A stretch of 64,000 bases of DNA, taken from the NCBI GenBank assembly GCA_951230915.1, contig OX579641.1, positions 22,608,254 to 22,672,253 of the forward strand. The letters run 5' to 3'. Numbering within the stretch: the first letter of the stretch is position 1; the number at the start of each line of letters is the position of its first letter. The notes under the pieces are model-generated. The model saw only the letters and a list, made by a program, of their open reading frames with translations, made no database searches and was not told the DNA's origin. The translations under genes were made by a program, and so were the position numbers. Positions 25,584 to 39,213 of this stretch are shown one piece after another. This stretch comes from Antitrichia curtipendula. Its lineage: Eukaryota > Streptophyta > Bryopsida > Hypnales > Leucodontaceae.

Positions 25584-27660
25584 ATACATATCATTTTTCA
25601 TAATTAAACCTTTTATAACTTACAAAATAATTTTTGAAAAACAGTAATTAACTTCGATGGTTTTATTTTTCTAATCAAACAAATTCAACATAATTATACT
25701 TGTACATATACTTGTACAATAGGTGATGATGAAATTTTTTACAACAATATAAATACTTTTAGATCCTGTATATATTTTTTCAATTTAGAATATTTTATTT
25801 TATTTAAAAAATAATGTCATAGTATATTTTATATATATATATATAAAATATCATATTATCTTTTCTATGATTTATGAAATGTCACTCTACATTTGGTCTC
25901 TATTTTAGTTCTTATTCTAAATTGCATTTGAATTCTTAGTCAGATTATGTTTATTTTAGAATGACAATAGGACACAATGGCAAGCAATCTAATCACATTG
26001 AATAGGCTTATTTATAAATTGGAATTTAAGCCCACCTTTTACAATGTCCAAGGTGGAAAATATAGAAAGTACTTAAGACCATGTTTTTAGTATGTAAGAG
26101 ACTTTTGAATTCTCTTTGTGATTAGTTAGTAGATTCAAAACCTTAATTTATAGAGAAGGCAACTTCGTAAGATTAGGTTGCATGCAACTTTACCTTGTTG
26201 CAATTCTTAAATGAACATAATGTGAATAAAATTTCAATTTTCAAAGAGTAAAAATTTAAGAAGAAACAAAATGAAAGGGTGATATTTTATAATTATAAAA
26301 TACATCTATTCTATTGAGCATATAATAGTTTACAATAATTTATCTTTTGATACTTTTGAGTTTTTTAATTATATATTATAATATAACATAGAAAAACAAG
26401 GTTAAAAAAAAACTCCATCATTTTATTGATTTTAGAATATATCTGCAAATGATTTAAGTTGTCACACAAATGCCTTTTATTTTGTTTGGAAATCTTTTTG
26501 GAGTATAGAATTAGAAGTCAACAAACATATATGAGTTCCTAGAATGCAACATAACTAGTTGTCAAGTTTAAGTTGCTTCAATTTAATTTGAATGTTTGTC
26601 CATTATTGATTGGCAATCACTATAAGTTGAATAATGAGAGCATTTAATACACAAGTGGATTGCTTTAGTGAAAATACTAGAAGCAAGTAGGATTTGAAAT
26701 CCAATAGTCAAACCATTTATTTCGTAAAAGATTTGTTGTAGAATTTTGACTTGTAGTATAATAGATAAATTTGCCTGGCAAGATGCAAAGTATCCTTAGT
26801 TAATTCTTTGCTTTCAATAAATTTCATAACATCTAGCTTTAATGTACACTTTTGACCGAGCAGCTTAATATTTAAACCTGCACAATCATGAACAAGCCAA
26901 AATCAATAAGTTATCTTTTCATTGTTGGAGTTTGAATGCACATGCTTAGATGTCCCTTCTATCTCCGATGTGAATCTAGTCTTTTCAGAATGTTCAATCC
27001 TTTTTTTTTGAAAAATATGATGTCATTATCAATGCCTCAATGAAATGAGCACAGTCCCTTTATGAATTCTCAAAACTACCACATTACTTACAACAAGGAG
27101 GCAACTTTATGGCTTCTTCCAATTGACCTAGATTCTATCCCCAATGATTGTTTTGATGTATCTATATGTCCACATACTTTTTTTTAAAGCTTGGTCATCT
27201 TTAATTTCAATTTTGCATACCCTTCACCAATTCATCCATAGCCAAATTCTCCAAATCATCAAACTTTGAAGGCATATGTGGGTTACCATAAGAATATGTC
27301 ACTTGAATTGCCTCCATTTTAGCATCACTCACAATACTCACATCCCTAGCACCATCATTGTCTTTTAAATAAGCAATAACATGGCCCCTTTAGCCTTCTT
27401 CCAATTGATCTTTAAATCACATTATTCATTTTGGTACTCCTAAAGTTGCTCAAACATCTGTTGCATTCATGGATCAATTATTTGTACAACAACTATATCT
27501 TCTCCACGTCAATTTTTTTTGGCAAGGTGACTTGTAAATTTTTAAAATCATTCAAACTTTGAAATTTTGATTATTTTTTTGCCAAGGGTGGCCTTTGGCT
27601 GCATGGAACATGCGGCTCTTCATGACGGCAGAAGACGTATGAGCCATGTGAGTTAAAAAA
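25584..27660. other. AT-rich intergenic DNA downstream of IFT46
   Basis: The stretch holds the IFT46 3' UTR and AT-rich DNA. The only item with coding character is the minus-strand remnant at about 27200-27420. I see nothing else that can be supported. Confidence 0.45.
27200..27420 (-). pseudogene. Short unidentified coding remnant
   Basis: Read on the minus strand, about 65 codons are open, with coding-like composition (GARDVSIVSDAKMEAIQ, then PHMPSKFDDLENLAMDEL). They end in clustered stops, with a frame break at the upstream side. It resembles a piece of a transposon gag or similar, but I do not recognise the family. Confidence 0.3.
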
Positions 27661-27668
27661 CAATGACA

Positions 27669-27999
27669 ATAAGGTAATATGTCCAAAAATCGCCCACCTA
27701 AGAGCTGAAACTGAATTTTGGGAAGGCAAAACTTCTTGAAATATTTTTTAATAAATTTCCCTTGAAAGAGAAGTGAATTTGGCATCTCACCTAGGTTGTT
27801 TCGTATTTTTTGGAGTTTTTTGAAATTAGTTATGAATTTTGAAGTTGAACTGGCATAGGGCTCCAAAATCGTCCGCCCCTGAAATGTACAGGGGTTGTAC
27901 ATCAGTGAAAGCTATGAAAAAACAACATATATAAATCGTGTACATTTTACAGGTGGGGCGGTTCTTAATGCCCGAACTATTCTTGAGCCTGTTACCTTA
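27669..27999. mobile_element. TA-flanked MITE, copy A
   Basis: The left end TAAGGTAATATG and the right end GTTACCTTA are inverted and flanked by TA. It is about 330 bp long. The interior aligns end to end with 38893-39213, in the same orientation: shared blocks GGCATAGGGCT, TTTGGAGTTTTTTG-type and GAGCCTGTTACCTTA. It lies upstream of the ASG2-like gene. Confidence 0.65.
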
Positions 28000-30698
28000 A
28001 TTCCAAACTTGAACTTCCATATAAAAAAAAAATGTCCATATGATGATGCAGAAGTTTTATATTTTAACACGTGGAGTTTGCAAACCCCAGGTGGGAATGG
28101 ACCCTAAGAAAGCTGAAAGAAATGTTTTTTTTGAAGCAAATTCACCCTCCAAAAAATCTTCATTCATTTATCAATAAGAAGAATTTCTGACCACTGGTAC
28201 GACCACTACAGCAACAGTTATTTGGCGGTCTCCGATTCCAAGCATGAACTCAAAATATCTACCCGTCATAAAGAATAGATTCCAGCGTTTTTACCATGGC
28301 ATGAGCGAATGCGTTGTTTCTCCGTCACCAGTTCTGACGATGGTGAAAAACTCATCATAATTTTACCCCACGGGTGAAACCAAAGACCATAGAGTAGGCC
28401 GACTTGGACGCTTCCCAGAAGCGCGGGTCCTCCAAGGTCCGGTTTCTGGACACGTGTCCACCTCCCACCCACCTCAAGATGACGTCAGAATTTCAATGCC
28501 AACTCAGAGTTCTGGTTTTTACTCCCAAAAGGCTGCCCCGGGGCACTTCCAGATGTCATCATCTGCACCCCGTCTCCGCTCAGATCGACGGCTGAAAGTT
28601 GTCGTTCAACAAAATCTTGGAGACGGAAAACCGTGGAAACAACACCGCGAGACGAAGGAGACGATGAATTGTGGTGATGGTCGCCCGCAAAGTTTGTCGA
28701 CACGGCGATGTCTTCGCCGATGCGTGCGTTTTTTTCGTTTCGTTGATCACTGCCGACGTTGTGTGTGTCGTTGCCGTGGAAAAGATCATTTCGGCGAATT
28801 TAGTCTTGCCTCTTTTGGTGGAGCAGGGGATGGGATAGAGCAGTTCGCGATGGTGCCCTCCCGGGATGGCGTAGATGTGTGGCGGTCGAGACGTTGCCGA
28901 GGATGTGATTAGAAATCGTTTTGCGTACCTGCAGGAAGTCCGTCTTCGAAGCGGCGTTGCTTCAATGATCGGGATTCGGAGATTTGATCTTCTTCAAGAT
29001 GCATGGGGAATCCAAACCTAAGGAGCGAGGATGGTTGCGAGAGGGGGAAGCAGGTAGCGCTTGGAGAGCTTGGATGTGCTTACTTTCATGTGAGAGGAGC
29101 CAGCGGTTTACATGAGGAGAACAGGGAAGGGATGAATGCGGAGTCGGTATGGCAGGGGGTTGTGATGCCGAATAGGAGCGGTGATTATCATATGGTGGAG
29201 ACGGCGGAGGATCGCGTTTGTCAATGGTCGATCAAGGCTGCTGAATCGGCTGTTGGAGGTTGTTGACTTGTAGGCATCGCCCTCGGTGCGGACACTGGAA
29301 AAAGCAGCATGAGGCAGTTTTCCAGTCCTGATGGCAACATTCTCGGCCACATCGTCGGCCGATCTCTCAATTGCTCACAGGTTTTTAGAGATCAATCATC
29401 ATTTCTCATTCAATTTCGTTCTTACTCGCAATCCAATGCACATGCATGAGCGATCAAAATAAGTGAGACGGGGCAATGGCAGAGCGGTGTTTATTTTCTA
29501 GGTGAATTCTTTTGCGAGTGCGGATTCTGTCTCCTTTTCTATCCCTTGTGGTTCAGGACATCTGCATTCTATCGTGTTATTGTACGGTGTCTTACAAATG
29601 GCGATGCGTCAGCTTCTAGGGATGCATCGATTTATAGACTCTAAGGAGGTTGCGCATCAGATTCGTTGATGTATTAATTCAAGCGCACATCTGGACTTCA
29701 CATCTCTACAAGTGCACAGAATCCTGGAATCCCTTTTATACCCCTGAAAGTTGTAGTTATTGAACTGACTTTTCGCCATTTCCTTTTCACCTTTGTTAAA
29801 AAGTTGTTTGATGACCTTCTTACTTTCTAGCGATTTTGAGCCCGGCCAAAATTATCGAGCTGATATGTCGCATGCTTGTCTTCCATTTGACGGTAGTCCA
29901 ATTCTCCGTCATTACGAACATGCAGTAATTCAGGATCATTCACACTCTCTTTTTGCCAAGGCGTGAGAAACGAAGGTGCTCTCTAAGCAGGGCTTCTGTC
30001 TGACAGGCGTGTAACGGTTAAACGTAGTATTAGGTTTCGATTATTTTCACAGGAAATTTGTCTCACAGGCTCTTTGAAGATCTCGAAGGTGCAAACTGCA
30101 GTCGAAACCGTGTATTTGGGTACTTGTAAATGAATAAATTTTCGGGCCAGAAGTGCTGACTTCTTTGTGTCATTTTTGTTGATAATTCCCCAGCTGATGT
30201 CCTCGTTTGTGGATGCGTTTTAGTATTCGTCATTTCCATGAAGCCCTGCATTACTTGGAGGGTTCAACTGTAGGTTCGTTATAATTAAATGCCGTAGATT
30301 TACGTTTGCATCCTTATGACTTGGTTCAGTATCATCATGATATCCGTTATTTCACTTCTCTATGTGGATGGAAATGGTTTTGTTTTTTGCATTTATGGGG
30401 TTTTGGTCGCCACATCCATTTCGAATCATTACAGCTCATTCGACTTATTGACGAGAGTGTTTTCTTCTAGAGAGACATCGTGGAGATATTTTGATAGGGA
30501 TTCCTTTACGGAGATTTTCGATACATGCTGTATGCTTACTGCATTACATATATATGTATATATAGATATTGATATTTTGATATAGACGGTCTAAATAGTA
30601 GCTAATCCGATAACTAATGACAAATATTTAGCTTTTTCAATTGCTAGTTGTCGTACTACGCCAATACTAATGATTGTGTGGTGCATCTTTGGGCACAG
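28000..30698 (+). promoter_or_regulatory. Putative promoter and 5' leader of the ASG2-like gene, GC-richer island at 28.4-29.5 kb
   Basis: Composition shifts abruptly to GC-rich, CpG-containing sequence between about 28380 and 29500, then returns to AT-rich before the first recognised ASG2 exon at 30699. This is where transcription start and the missing first coding exon should lie. The ORF at 29003-29266 could contribute; for example, a donor near 29258 joined to an acceptor at 30710 would be in phase. None of its residues match the family, so I do not assign it. Confidence 0.4.
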
Positions 30699-33600
30699 GT
30701 GCCATCTCCAGTTTTGCAGCCATATTCTGTGCGTGCACTGCAGATGCACTCCTCCCTGGTCCAGCGTTTGGATCTTGAGAAAGTGATGGAGGTGGGTAGA
30801 TACTTCGTCTTGTATGTTCTGCAATTGATAAGCTTGTTCATAGAGAATATCACATCAGCCATGCTCGAATTGAGTAGAACTATGGAATTGCCCTCCTAAT
30901 GAGTAGACAATAAGCGCACAAGAATTTGAAGCAATGACTCTGGCATGACTTAAAATTATTGCTACAGACGCATTATATGCAATGCATCTATAGCAAGATG
31001 AGCAAATTATGCCCAGAATGGCAGGTAGTTCGTAAATTGAACTGCAAAACATTGCTGCGGCCCGAAACATTACCTTTCTTGTAATGCCGCGGCCTGAGTT
31101 GTAGTTGTACTAGTGCTGTGCAGGGTCATCTTGGGTGTGTGAATACCCTTGCCTGGAACGCCTCTGGTTCTCTCCTCATATCTGGATCGGACGACACCAG
31201 GGTCTGCTCCCGTACTCTATGCTCCGTGTATTGTTTCATACCCGGATTGATTTGCGGATTCACAATGCTTATTTTTAGGCTTAGAATGAACATGTCTTGG
31301 TGGACATTTAGTTTTGTGCATCTTCTCATTGGCAGGTGAATATCTGGGATTATGGAGGTCGGAAACTTGTTCACAGCATTGAAACAGGGCATTCTGCCAA
31401 CATATTTTGTACAAAGTTTATGCCGGAGACTGGAGATGATATTGTGGTGTCTGGAGCAGGCGATGCAGAGGTATACTACCGCTTGTTATCTCTCTGTAGA
31501 ACTAATTCTTGAATTTTCAATGTAACGATTATTAAATAAAGTGTTGCTACCAATTATTACAATCAAGTTTCTTGTTGCAAAGTTGTATGTGATATTAGAT
31601 AGTCGTTTTAGATTCAGATTCTGGTATGGGATCATTTCAGTAATGGACCATCCCGTGTCATTCGACTCATTTAAAGGGAACTCTCTAAATCTGCATATGT
31701 AGTTACAGGCGTGGAATTCTTATCTCTTCCGAATAACTAAGCGTGCTGCAGCTAGATGAGGGCTTGATTCCAGATTACATGCCTTTGGAGCTGTAACTTC
31801 CTTCTCATGTGCCTTTCTTAGTAGTCTTCTTTGTTGATCTGTCATCAAGCTTTCTGTTTTGTTTTGTCAGGTCAGAGTGCACCGAGTTAGCAGGTCATCT
31901 GCATCTTCGAGAGGTTCATATTTAGAGCAATCAGCTCTTTTTCGTTGCCATACAAAACGGGTGAAGAAGTTGGCGGTGAGAAAATTTGTAGTGTTATTCG
32001 CTATTTGAGGGTTTAGAGAAGCTTGAGTGCTTGTACTTTTGTTAGTCTTCTTTCTCTCGGATTGGGCCATGGGCCATGCTAGATTCTTGATTGTGCCTTT
32101 CGCTTAGGAGGGGACCTTCAACAGTTTGTGACATTGAGATAAAGTGGTGGTTGCAGTGAGGATAGTAGCAGCAGATGTGCTCAAAATTTTCCATTATCAA
32201 ATTCCTGAGGACACGGAATTTATCAGAGATTGTCATACCGTTTTCCAGGTTGAAGATGGGAATCCTCATGTTGTGTGGAGTGCAAGTGAAGATGGTACCC
32301 TCAGGCAGCATGATTTCAGAGAGGGCGTTCAGTGCCCTCCTCCAGGCTCCGGGGACCAAGACTGCCGAAACATTCTTGTGAGTTCCTCTCTAGAAAAACG
32401 TAGTTGTTAATCGTTGTTACTGCTTTTCAGTTCTTTACGAGCTGTTCAGAACGTATTTTCATATTTCTGTGCAAACGTGTATAGTAGCTTGTCGTTTCTG
32501 ATTAATTCTGGATATATACGTACAAGTTTGATTATTTCTTTGGTTCATCATGAACTTTCCTACCTAAGTACTGCCAGAGCATGGATCTTACTTGAAAATC
32601 AGCTGGCCATATGCATACGAGCCATTATGACAGTGCGGTTCAACAGCCGACCAAGATTACTTTGATGAATCATGTTTTCCTCTGTTGCCTCGGTAATATG
32701 ATGCTGTGTTCTGGTGAGCAGTTGGACCTGCGCAATGGTCATAAGAGATCGCTGTCAGATCCTCCTAAGCACTGCCTGTATTTAAAAACTTGTGCCATGA
32801 GTCCTACTCGACCTCATTTGTTGCTGATTGGAGGCAGGTAAAATTATTATTGAGGACGAACTCGAAAGTCGGTTCACAAATTGTCATCAGCAAAGTCGTA
32901 TTGATGAGTGGCTGTTCTGTTGACGACTTTGTTCAGAATCTCTTTCTGGGTATTATAATTTGATTTCGTGAGAACTAGACAACAGAATGCAATGAGGATA
33001 CTACAAATCTGATATTGATCATCTCATGTGTCTTGTGTTTGTAATGTCTATGGCCTACATGTTCATGCGACTATCAATTGACTCAAAGCCGATCTCCGTT
33101 CTCTCTGCGTTGCAGTGACGCATTTGCACGGTTGTACGATCGGCGCATGCTTCCGCCCCCAAGTTCAACGAGGCAGTTGAATAAGCCCCCCTCTTGCGTC
33201 AGCTACTTTTGTCCAGCTCACTTATCAGACCAGGTATATTTCTACCGCTTATTGCTAGTGCAAGTTTTGATACATGCTACAACTCTGAAAAACGAGTGCT
33301 TTTAGCCAGTATTTATAGGCTATTAATTACTGAGAAAGTCTTAATTCCTGCAAGGCTCGTCTTGTGCAGAGCCGATCAGGACTTCATCTGACGCACGTGA
33401 CATTCAGTTCAAATGGTGAGGAGGTGCTGCTAAGCTATAGTGGCGAGCATGTGTATCTCATGAGCGCTAATGGCGGTGAGTCTTTGCATTGAGATTTGTT
33501 TCATGATTTCCTTGCAACGAGTAGACGCTGGTTGTGTACCGAATATTTTTGCACACAGGTTGTATTCACACCTTCAGCTTAGAATCGAATTTCTTGATAG

Positions 33601-36600
33601 TCACAGCTTCATCAGGTGCAATTGCTTCTTGATTGGATTCTACGTGGAGTTGGTGTAGAAGATGCTTTTTTGAAGAATTGAGCCTTACTCTTTCTATTCT
33701 CCTCACCGCAGGTCGTGAAAATCCTGTTGTGTATCTGGCAAGTGACGTGCCCAAGAGAATGTCACTTACATCAGCTGCATGTAACGCAAGCACTGTTCAA
33801 GCACCCTATGTAGGCGTTCTGGGGCGTGGCTACCGGCGCAATTCGGCTTGGGTAACTATCCCACCATGATATTCTTTTTTGAGGTTTAAAGTTCTTGGCA
33901 TTTTTCTCCAAACTGTTTTTTGTCATCATTCACTTTTGACGTTTTTGATGTGAAATACGTGACGTCCTTGGATGCTTCTTGTTGGTTGTCTTTTGGGGGA
34001 ATGTATACCAGTTTATACCTCTTGGGATTGTGTTGGTCAAGGTCTGATGCATATTGGTATTCCAGTCATCTATCACAGATTGTCTTGTCAATACTTTCTT
34101 TCTGTCTTCGAGACCAGGTGCTTGGTACTGTGGATCTTTTTCATAGAGTTTTCTTGTGCAGTTGCAAGAGTGTACCGAGTTAGTAAAAGAAGCCAGGAAG
34201 GCTTCTGAAGAAGGAAATGATTATATATACACGATTGAGGCAATTGGAGAAGTATTAGATGCGGGAGGCCAAGTGGTGGGTGATAGTCTTCGTCACGACT
34301 GCCTTTGTATACGAGCTGCTGCGTTCTTAAAGGTATGAGCCTTCATCTGCTGGTAATTTGTTGTGCACCTTGTCATTGTAGTTTTGAGACACTTCGTACT
34401 TAGCATCCTTTCTCCTCTATGCAAATCTTCATACGCAATTTTTTCCTCCCTATGAACATCAGGTCAGCTCATTGCAGCAGTCGTGAGCGTTACCCAGATT
34501 TTGGTCAACAAATCATCATTGATTGCAATTATTAATGGTTGTACTTGGGATGGCCTGGCAGCGTCAGTGGAAAAATGACGTCCATATGGCAATTAGAGAT
34601 TTGAATGATGCTCGCCGTATTTTTCCAACGTCCAGCAGAGCTCATCACTACATGGCAGAGGCACTTTCACAGGTTTCAATTCCTTCCCAATTATTCATTC
34701 CAGAAGAATAGTGAAGCTTATGTTTCCTATGTCTACTTGTCGAGCACTGAGGTACTAGACGATACATATAGTAATTTTTTGGGAAGAAATTTATTGGACC
34801 ACTTCTTTGTTCTCTTTTGAATGCAAAGTTTGGCTACCTATACTTCGATGCCAGCGCTTGAGGGAATTAGGTTTTGGACCGCAATGCAAGCTCTTCGAGT
34901 TATTTACGATTGGTGTATTCTATTTTCAATGTTGTCCTTCAAAATTGATTAATTATTTCCCTGAATGTGACAGCTCGGAAGATTCAAGGAAGCGCTAGAT
35001 TTTGCCATGAGGTCATACCAGTTGGATCCATCTGATAGTAGGCTGTCTGAGCATGTTGCTCAGCTCCGTGCCAAGATTAATGCAGGTGCTTTTTCTGCCC
35101 TCTTAAACTTTTAGTATTGGGGTATGTTATACCTTTCGATATTTGTTTTTAGGAATGGCCCTCGAGGTCTCTTTCCTCCCCATTTTTCATGGACATCAAA
35201 GTCTAGAATAAAAGAACACCAAGTTTACAATGTCGCATGGATTGTGACATGCTTTGAAGAAATTAGGGTACCTCTTGAGGAGGATGCTCCTTGGAAAGCT
35301 ATGATCTTCAAGAATGAAAGTAGGCTTTGGCGACCTCTCGGGAGTACTTTCTCCAATTTAGTTTCGTATCTGTTCCAAATTACGTGAGGTTTCGACTGAA
35401 GAGCAAGTGGGAACATAGAGGAATTTATGAGTCATGTTTCTTTCTAGGCAGGAACTTAACATATCCATTTATATTTGATATTGAGTTTATCATTTTATCT
35501 TCCGACTTGTGACAGAAGAAGCAAGGATGAACAGAGGTAGCAATGCTGATGTAAAACTGGAGAGAAAAGTTTCAAGAATCCGATCAATCAGCGACTTTTT
35601 GCTGAGGACAGAGTCTAATAATTCTGATGGTTCAGTTGATGAGCACACCATGGACAGAGAAGATTCCGACTACTTTGACGATGATATGGAGGAAATGGAA
35701 ATGGAGGTTGAGATGTCAAATGGAATTAACGCAGAGGAAGAGGTAAGGTTCAGAGGGACAGGAATGCTATCTATGTCAAGTCTAAATTTACAGCATCGAG
35801 GGGAGACTGCAGGGATAGGGAATTCCCAAATGAAAAGCTCACCTCCTCTGACTGACAACTTTGCTCCTCAGGTTCGTAATATCTCTTAGTTTTGGGAGGA
35901 TTTTTTCCTTGAGATCAGTGCACTTCATTATGGTTACCGAGTTTAAGATTTTCTAGGGCCTAATCTGCACGGCTGTACAATTCCATGTCTCTTTGAGTAT
36001 CAGTTTTTGAGCTATTCATTTTGCTTTGCAACTTACTAGGGTAAAATGATGTTACAGTGGCTAGCAACGTAATCCTAGTTAAGACGGCCGTCTTTCATTA
36101 TGCTTGCAACTAGAGAAGAGTGCGCAATATGGCACGCACACAATTTGTGCTTTTTAAGGTCCGGTTTAAATGAGTGTGTGCTTAGAGAGGCTCCTACTTA
36201 TTGGAGCTTGAGGTGAAAGACTTCACGAGTTAAAAAGGGGTCTTAGCTATTTGTGTGGAATGGAGTCTCTTCTCATTGGTTTGGTAGGGTACATCTTGTT
36301 GAGCTTCTAACGAAATATAAATTTCGAGTGATTCTGTCAGTATGCATGGTCTTAATCTGTCTTGCCGTATTCAGGTTGAAGTCGCAGTGGACATGCAACA
36401 GCGTTATGTGGGGCATTGCAATACTGGTACAGACATCAAGCAGGCGAGTTTCCTTGGTGAACAAGGTACGTCTACGCTCACACTTTCTAGTATCCAAAGA
36501 ATGTTATAAGTTGAACTTAATTTTGAAACTCTCTCCAACTGAAATACGGAAGAGATTCTGTTAGGTCTCATCTTGAGACAATACGCTTCGATCTGTTGTA

Positions 36601-38274
36601 CAGGTTTACAGGACTTTTCATATTTGAATTCAGAAACAAGACTATTGCTCCATTATATCTTTGTTTAAATTTTCCTACCTATCACAATCTCTAGTGAGTA
36701 ACTCTCTTCAACTTGGTTCCAAATGGCAGGGGAATTCGTGGCAAGTGGCAGTGACGATGGGCGCTGGTTCATATGGTCGAAGAAGACAGGAAGACTGATT
36801 AAAATGTTGAATGGTGATGAGAATGGTGTGTGTCAATCCGAAACTCTTGGCTGTGATTGTCTTTTGGCACTAGGTGGTGGGACTGGAGGACACCACTTTA
36901 TATTCCATGGGTACTTGTGGTTTTTTATTGATCAATGCTGCATGATCAGCTCTTGGTACATTATTTATATCCGGTTGACAACTAAAATCTACTAGCAAAG
37001 AAGCAATGAACAATTTTTTCGCATTCAGGAGTAAATTTTCTGTAACTGCTTGTATCTGATGTTTTGTCTGACGGTCGTGCCTGCTTGGGACTGTTGCAGT
37101 TGTTAATTGTATCCAGAGCCATCCATTTGATTGTGCTGTCGCCACAAGTGGTATTGATAATACCATCAAGGTAACATGCATTGAATTTGTGCTGATCAGT
37201 CCAATGCTCTTTGAATGCTCAGACTCTTTTTTACTAGTTCTTTGCGTTGATTAAAATCATTGTAATTTCTAGCATAACTCGTCCCCATTTTTGTCAGTTT
37301 TGGACGCCGTGTGCAAGAGTTCCATCAATGGTGGCAGGCGGAGAATCTGGTCCTGTCACTGCAGATTCTTTGCAAGTCATGTCTGACAATCAGAATCAGA
37401 TGAGAAGGCATCGAGAAATTGGATTGTAAGTACCTCCTTATGAACTGGATCTTTCGTGCGCTTCTTATGTCATCCCCCAAAATACTGGATGATAAGGTGG
37501 ACGTTATTATTTGCATTACTTGACGCATGTCAACATATGTAGGAGTTTGATTTTGGGGAGATCACTATTGGGCTGTGGAGAGATCTTTGGATACAAGAGC
37601 CAAATTCGTTGACATCAAATTTTTATAACCGTGTATGAATTTCTTACACAATTATGAAGTGGGAGGTTGTAGAATGTTGACCACTATAAGTGACTGTAGA
37701 CAACGTATAAACTCAATTTAAAGGTCTGCCGCCATAGATATGTGGCCAATTCATGCTTACACCTCTTACTAATAAGGTGGGCACCCCAAATGTGCCACTG
37801 ACCCAAAACTGCCGTATCACTCTGTACATCTGAAAAACAATATGTTCTTACGTGGAAGAAACGATTTTGGAACCTCTACCAAAATAAACTTTAATCCTTC
37901 ATAACTTTGGCATAATCTATCCAAATGTTCTTTGATGCATTGGGACCTCCTTTCACTTCCCAACAAAAAAATATAAAAATTTGAGCAGTCTAATAATAGT
38001 AACTAGGCACAGTAGCAAAAAGTGTCGATTTGGGGGGTGCCCACCTTAGGTCCAACCAAGTGTGTAAATGGATGAGTTGCTGTTGGCAACGGGGTTCAAT
38101 ACTGGTGAAAGTGGATAGGATTTAGGTCCCTAACGGGTTTTAGTATCATCTGCCTCATACAACGTACTTATAATTTAAGTGGATCGTTGCAGACCAATGG
38201 AGATTCTTCAACGGTTTAGAGTGCAGGAAGGAGCAGAAGGTGGTGGTCATCCTTTCCAGTGCACGCAGAGTTGA
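30699..38274 (+). CDS. ASG2: ASG2 / WDTC1-like WD40-TPR protein (CUL4-DDB1 associated), 18 recognised exons, 5' end incomplete
   Basis: Exons: 30699-30791, 31124-31201, 31336-31470, 31871-31975, 32249-32377, 32722-32837, 33116-33233, 33370-33475, 33712-33851, 34162-34332, 34562-34672, 34974-35085, 35516-35871, 36375-36465, 36730-36825, 37100-37170, 37298-37425, 38193-38274. Phases agree; together they give 2238 nt, 745 aa. The order is N-terminal WD40 repeats (GHLGCVNTLAW, SGSDDTRVNIWDY, VVWSASEDGTLRQHDFREG, DAFARLYDRRMLPPP, SYSGEHVYLM), then a TPR region (exons 34162-35085), then C-terminal WD repeats (ASGSDDGRWFIWSKKTG, ATSGIDNTIKFW). Arabidopsis ASG2 and animal WDTC1 bind DDB1-CUL4 ubiquitin ligases. 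The last four residues, CTQS, form a CaaX box; ASG2 is reported to be farnesylated. About 15-20 N-terminal residues, in an upstream exon, were not located. Confidence 0.9.
37773..38048. mobile_element. TA-flanked MITE in the last ASG2 intron
   Basis: The ends TAAGGTGGGCACCCC and GGGGTGCCCACCTTA are perfect inverted repeats of 15 bp, with TA at both edges. The element is 276 bp with no coding capacity. It lies in the 767-bp final intron (37426-38192). The outermost TAAGGT is shared with the elements at 27669 and 38893, but the interior differs. Confidence 0.7.
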
Positions 38275-38892
38275 GAGAAAGCTCTAGCTGAATGTCCTCG
38301 CCTGACCCCCATTACAAACCCTCCTGGTCGGTGGTGATTTTGGTAGGCTAGTGTGTTCTAGCTTAATTGGAGCATTTCTGACAGAATGAAACAAGTGTAT
38401 ATACGAGCCACTCTGCATTGTTTGTGATACCCTGCAATACATCTCGGATATGTACAAATGGTTCCAGAAGTTGTACATTTTGGTTATCTTCCATCAATAG
38501 TGATTTTTTAAAATAATACCATCTTCATATTGCAAGTCTGTTGCAAAATGTGTGAAGATTAGGAGGGTGATTGGTGATTTTGTAAGAGCGCAACCCTTAT
38601 CTTAGGCAGATGCTACCCAAGTCAGATGCTACTCCTGCTTGATGTTTGATTCGATTATTCCATTTCTTCCAGCTGTTAGGATTCAATTCTGAATGTTGAC
38701 AGTGAGGATTCGTGAAAATTTTGGCATCATTTGTTTTTAGGGTTGTAAGCAAAAAATTTATGTTTCTCTTAGAGACGGTTTGCAACAAGTTTAGATCTGT
38801 ATTTTTGTAAGGTTCATTTCACCCATGATAATGGATATAATAGCTTCATCACTCTAGTGAAGATTGCTTTTACTACTAACCAAAATCCAATA

Positions 38893-39213
38893 TAAGGTAA
38901 GATGTTCATAAATTGCCCACCGAAATTAAATTTGGGGAGGTGAAGTTTCTTGAAATAAATTTCAGTAAAATTTCCTTGAAAGACAAGTGGAATTGGCATC
39001 TAACCCAAGTGATTTCATATTTTTGGAGCTTTTTGGAATTAGATATAAAATTTTGAAGTTGAATTGGCATAGGGCTTTGAAATTGCCCACCTCCTAAAAT
39101 ATACATTGTTTGTACATTCTTCAAGGCTATGAAAAAATAACATGTATACAAAGTGTGCATTTGAGGAAATGGACAATCTTAGAGCCTCTGCGATTTTTGA
39201 GCCTGTTACCTTA
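38893..39213. mobile_element. TA-flanked MITE, copy B
   Basis: A 321-bp element. The left end TAAGGTAAGATG and the right end GTTACCTTA are flanked by TA. It is a diverged relative of 27669-27999 over its full length. It sits about 620 bp downstream of the ASG2 stop codon. Confidence 0.65.

Noticed and set aside
28454..28912. 152-codon plus-strand ORF (and minus-strand partners)
   Set aside because: GC-rich leader region opens several frames at once; Arg/Cys-rich composition looks random and has no homology I recognise.
29003..29266. 87-codon ORF as the first exon of the ASG2-like gene
   Set aside because: One donor/acceptor pair would be in phase, but none of its residues resemble the ASG2/WDTC1 N terminus, so I left the first exon unassigned.
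37247..37429. TAA at 37427-37429 as the stop of the ASG2-like protein
   Set aside because: It lies within a consensus GTAAGT donor, and the downstream exon 38193-38274 adds the conserved family C terminus.
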